Below, piece after piece: positions 62,291 to 64,000 of a DNA stretch of 64,000 nucleotides; position 1 is the stretch's first letter; each line of letters starts with the position of its first letter. The stretch spans positions 62,001-126,000 of the forward strand of contig JAIOPJ010000016.1 of the NCBI GenBank assembly GCA_021413975.1, in the 5' to 3' direction. The notes beneath the pieces were generated by a model. The model saw nothing but the letters and a program-made list of their open reading frames with translations, was not told the origin of the DNA and ran no database searches. The DNA comes from Gemmatimonadota bacterium (lineage in GTDB: Bacteria > Gemmatimonadota > Gemmatimonadetes > Gemmatimonadales > Gemmatimonadaceae). A program made the position numbers and the translations under genes.

Positions 62291-62458
62291 ATGAACGATC
62301 GTACCGAAGGGCCACCAGCGTACTCGCCGGTCTCCTCACCGAAGCGCGCACCATACCTGCCGCCGCGCCTCGGACGGTTCGGCGTGGTCACGACGCTTAC
62401 CGCCACGGTCTCCATGAAGGGACTGATGGACAACTTCATGGGCCGACGGACGGGCTGA
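62291..62458 (+). CDS. Lasso peptide precursor A2
   Basis: 55 aa from ATG 62291; ATG 62282 (three residues longer) and TTG 62261 are alternatives. The leader contains YLPPRLGRFGVVTTLT, again exactly YxxPxLxxxGxxxxxT, with Thr37 second-last. The predicted core, residues 39-55, is TVSMKGLMDNFMGRRTG with Asp9 as ring acceptor. Compared with A1, core positions Ser3, Gly6, Asp9 and the tail RRTG are identical and the length is the same. The TGA stop is followed at once by the GTG of the methyltransferase gene. Confidence 0.87.
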   Translation: MNDRTEGPPAYSPVSSPKRAPYLPPRLGRFGVVTTLTATVSMKGLMDNFMGRRTG

Positions 62459-63613
62459 GTGTACGCGCTGTCGGACTACCTGGCGATGATCGACGATCAC
62501 CGCCGTACGTCCGCCTACACGCGAGCGCTCCGGGCGGCGATCCGCCCGGGCGACGTGGTGCTCGAACTCGGCGCCGGCTTCGGCTACTTCTCCGTCGAGG
62601 CCGCCCGGATGGGAGCGGCCCACGTCTATGCGGTCGAGCCGAACGACGCGATCGATCTCGGCCCCGCGCTCGCGGCGCGGCACGGCGTCGCCGACCGGAT
62701 CACCTTCCTCCAGTGCCGCGCCTCGGAGGTCGAGCTGCCGGTGCGCGCCGATCTCCTGCTCGAGGACCTGCGCGGATGCTCGCCACTGCTGGGCGGGAGA
62801 CTCGGCATCCTGCGCGATGCCCGGGTGCGGCTCCTCAAGCCCGACGCGCGCTTCGTCGCGCGACACGACCGGCTGATGGTGGCGCCGGCGGCGCTGCGCG
62901 CGACGGGTGGCGGGGACGCTCCCGTCACCGTGGGGGAGCCCACGGAAGCGCTCTCGCTCGATGACGTGCGTACGCGCGCCGGGCGCGGCTGGCGCCGCAT
63001 CGATGCGGATGGTTTCGATCCGCTCGCGCCGGCGGCCTGCTGGGCGTCGATCGACCTCACCGCCGTGGACGGACTCGATGTCGACGGGCGCGCTGCCTTC
63101 GTGATCGAGCGCGATGGCGTGCTCGAGGGATGGGCGAGCTGGTTCGAGGCGGAACTCGCCGGCGGCGCCCTGATCTCGAGCGGGCCGGAGTCCGGCGGGT
63201 CGGTGTACGCCTGTGGCTGGTATCCGCTCGAGTGCAGCGAACCGGTGCGCGCTGGTGACGGTGTGGCGGTGCGCCTCCGCGCCACGCACGACGGCACCGA
63301 CTACGTCTGGCTCTGGGAGACGACGATCACGCCGGCCGACGGGAGGGCGCCGCGCCGCTCCCGGCAGTCGAGTCTCGGCACGAGCCTCTTGTCCGCTGCT
63401 CGACGCGCACGGCGCGCGGCGGCGCATGTGCCCGGCGTCGGCGAGGCACTCGCCGTGCAGCGCGATCTCCTCGACGCCGTCGACGGCGCGCGGACGCTCG
63501 AGGAGATCGCGGCGCTGCTGCGGGTGCGCCACCCCGCCCGCTTCGTCGACGCCCGCACGGCGCTCGCCTGGACCGCAGCCGAACTCGCGCGCCTCGACGA
63601 ACCGCCCGCGTGA
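62459..63613 (+). CDS. Arginine-methyltransferase-like enzyme with PqqD-like C-terminal tail
   Basis: 384 aa from GTG 62459, directly after the A2 stop. The N-terminal half follows the PRMT layout: YLAMIDDHRRTSAYTRAL (as in PRMT region ML.D..R..aY..Ai), SAM motif VVLELGAGFGYFSVEAA, VYAVEPN, then LLLEDLRGCSPLLGGRL at the place of the double-E loop. The first glutamate is kept and the second appears replaced by glycine. A beta-rich middle domain as in PRMTs follows (FVIERDGVLEGWASWFEAEL). The last ~60 residues (LLDAVDGARTLEEIAALL and onward) look like a PqqD-like winged helix, which could hold the leader. Likely role: tailoring of the lasso peptide, perhaps arginine N-methylation; this is inferred. 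Confidence 0.82.
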   Translation: MYALSDYLAMIDDHRRTSAYTRALRAAIRPGDVVLELGAGFGYFSVEAARMGAAHVYAVEPNDAIDLGPALAARHGVADRITFLQCRASEVELPVRADLLLEDLRGCSPLLGGRLGILRDARVRLLKPDARFVARHDRLMVAPAALRATGGGDAPVTVGEPTEALSLDDVRTRAGRGWRRIDADGFDPLAPAACWASIDLTAVDGLDVDGRAAFVIERDGVLEGWASWFEAELAGGALISSGPESGGSVYACGWYPLECSEPVRAGDGVAVRLRATHDGTDYVWLWETTITPADGRAPRRSRQSSLGTSLLSAARRARRAAAHVPGVGEALAVQRDLLDAVDGARTLEEIAALLRVRHPARFVDARTALAWTAAELARLDEPPA

Positions 63614-63640
63614 CGGGGCCCGGATGACAGGGTCCGCGCC

Positions 63641-64000
63641 GTGAGCGGCTTCCTCCTCTGCTGGCATCGCGCCGGCGGTGCGCTCGCGCCGGCGGTGCTC
63701 GATCGCGTGCGCGCGCGCCTCGCGATGCGCGGTCCCGAGGGCGGCGCGACGATCCACGCCACCGATGCCGTCGCCCTGCACACGGCCTTCACCGACGCGA
63801 TCGGCGCCGAGGAGGATCTGCCGTTGCGCGTCGGCGACCTCATGATCGCGGCGGACCTGCGGCTCGACGATCGCACGCGGCTGCGCGCGCACCTCCGGGA
63901 CGTCGGGGACGATCCGCCGGCCGACGCGACCGATGCACGCCTCCTCGCCTCGGCGATGCGCTGCTGGGGCGATGGTGCGGCGTCGCGGCTGCTCGGCGAC
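63641..64000 (+). CDS. Lasso cyclase (asparagine-synthetase-like), N-terminal part only
   Basis: 120 codons from GTG 63641 to the window edge. The protein starts MSGFLLCWHRAGGALAP and has VGDLMIAADLRLDDRTRLRAHL and the pattern TDARLLASAMRCWGDGAASRLLGD, which is the glutamine-amidotransferase-like N-domain found in lasso cyclases (protein C). The nucleophilic Cys2 of true asparagine synthetase is absent, as in other lasso cyclases, where ATP activates the ring Asp/Glu of the core instead. The synthetase domain lies outside the window. Confidence 0.85.
   Translation, partial: MSGFLLCWHRAGGALAPAVLDRVRARLAMRGPEGGATIHATDAVALHTAFTDAIGAEEDLPLRVGDLMIAADLRLDDRTRLRAHLRDVGDDPPADATDARLLASAMRCWGDGAASRLLGD

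Overview
The window is a very GC-rich (about 70 %), densely coded piece of a Gram-negative-type (diderm) bacterial chromosome. TolC-, MacA/MacB-, TonB-receptor-, LolA- and BamA-like genes show two membranes. A short RpoD-like sigma factor, the ribosomal order rpsF-rpsR-DUF2232-rplI, many secreted proteins of unknown function and non-Shine-Dalgarno starts suggest Gemmatimonadota. That taxonomic guess is inference; no rRNA or tRNA gene was seen to confirm it.

Layout. 1-6119 (minus): a six-gene export operon (secreted protein, TolC-like channel, MacA-like adaptor, MacB-like ATPase, two permeases, the last cut by the window edge). 6190-14334: signalling block with a 1344-aa NtrY-like sensor kinase, a tandem pseudokinase/Ser-Thr kinase, and a hybrid histidine kinase. 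14450-18481: TonB receptor, SET-domain methyltransferase, cyclophilin-type isomerase lipoprotein, secreted protein. 18595-23485: ComM/YifB, LarE, and an operon with an NtrX-like sigma-54 activator. 23528-31949: acetyltransferase, aldehyde dehydrogenase, signal peptidase I, primary-type sigma factor, YajQ-RimO-SpoIID operon, Gfo/Idh oxidoreductase. 31971-36747: DUF4105 protein followed by hydantoinase/oxoprolinase subunits A and B. 36772-41391 (minus): GAF/HD-GYP protein, CsgG-like lipoprotein-type protein, metallo-hydrolase, Crp/Fnr regulator. 41695-46462: rpmE-prfA-prmC, a YlbF-like protein, tmk and a C-terminal processing peptidase. 46470-61500 (minus): an apparent DAHP-synthase/LolA fusion, smc, two envelope proteins (one with a SPOR domain), a 1088-aa protease/propeller/beta-barrel protein, rsfS, the ribosomal operon rplI-DUF2232-rpsR-rpsF, and a TPR protein.

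The right end (61512 to the edge) is the most unusual region. It holds the start of a lasso-peptide (RiPP) cluster: a PqqD-like leader-recognition protein, two small precursor genes carrying the lasso leader signature and matching 17-residue cores (ring Asp at position 9, common tail RRTG), a protein-arginine-methyltransferase-like enzyme fused to a PqqD-like tail, and the beginning of an asparagine-synthetase-like lasso cyclase. The transglutaminase-like leader peptidase is not in the window and is expected beyond the right edge. The testable idea is a lasso peptide methylated on a conserved tail arginine.

Two genome-level habits recur. First genes of transcription units often have a TAnnnT box only 5-8 nt before the start codon, consistent with leaderless mRNAs. 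Genes inside operons often start in a four-base NTGA overlap with the preceding stop codon, and at least two of these (prfA and hyuA) appear to start with CTG.
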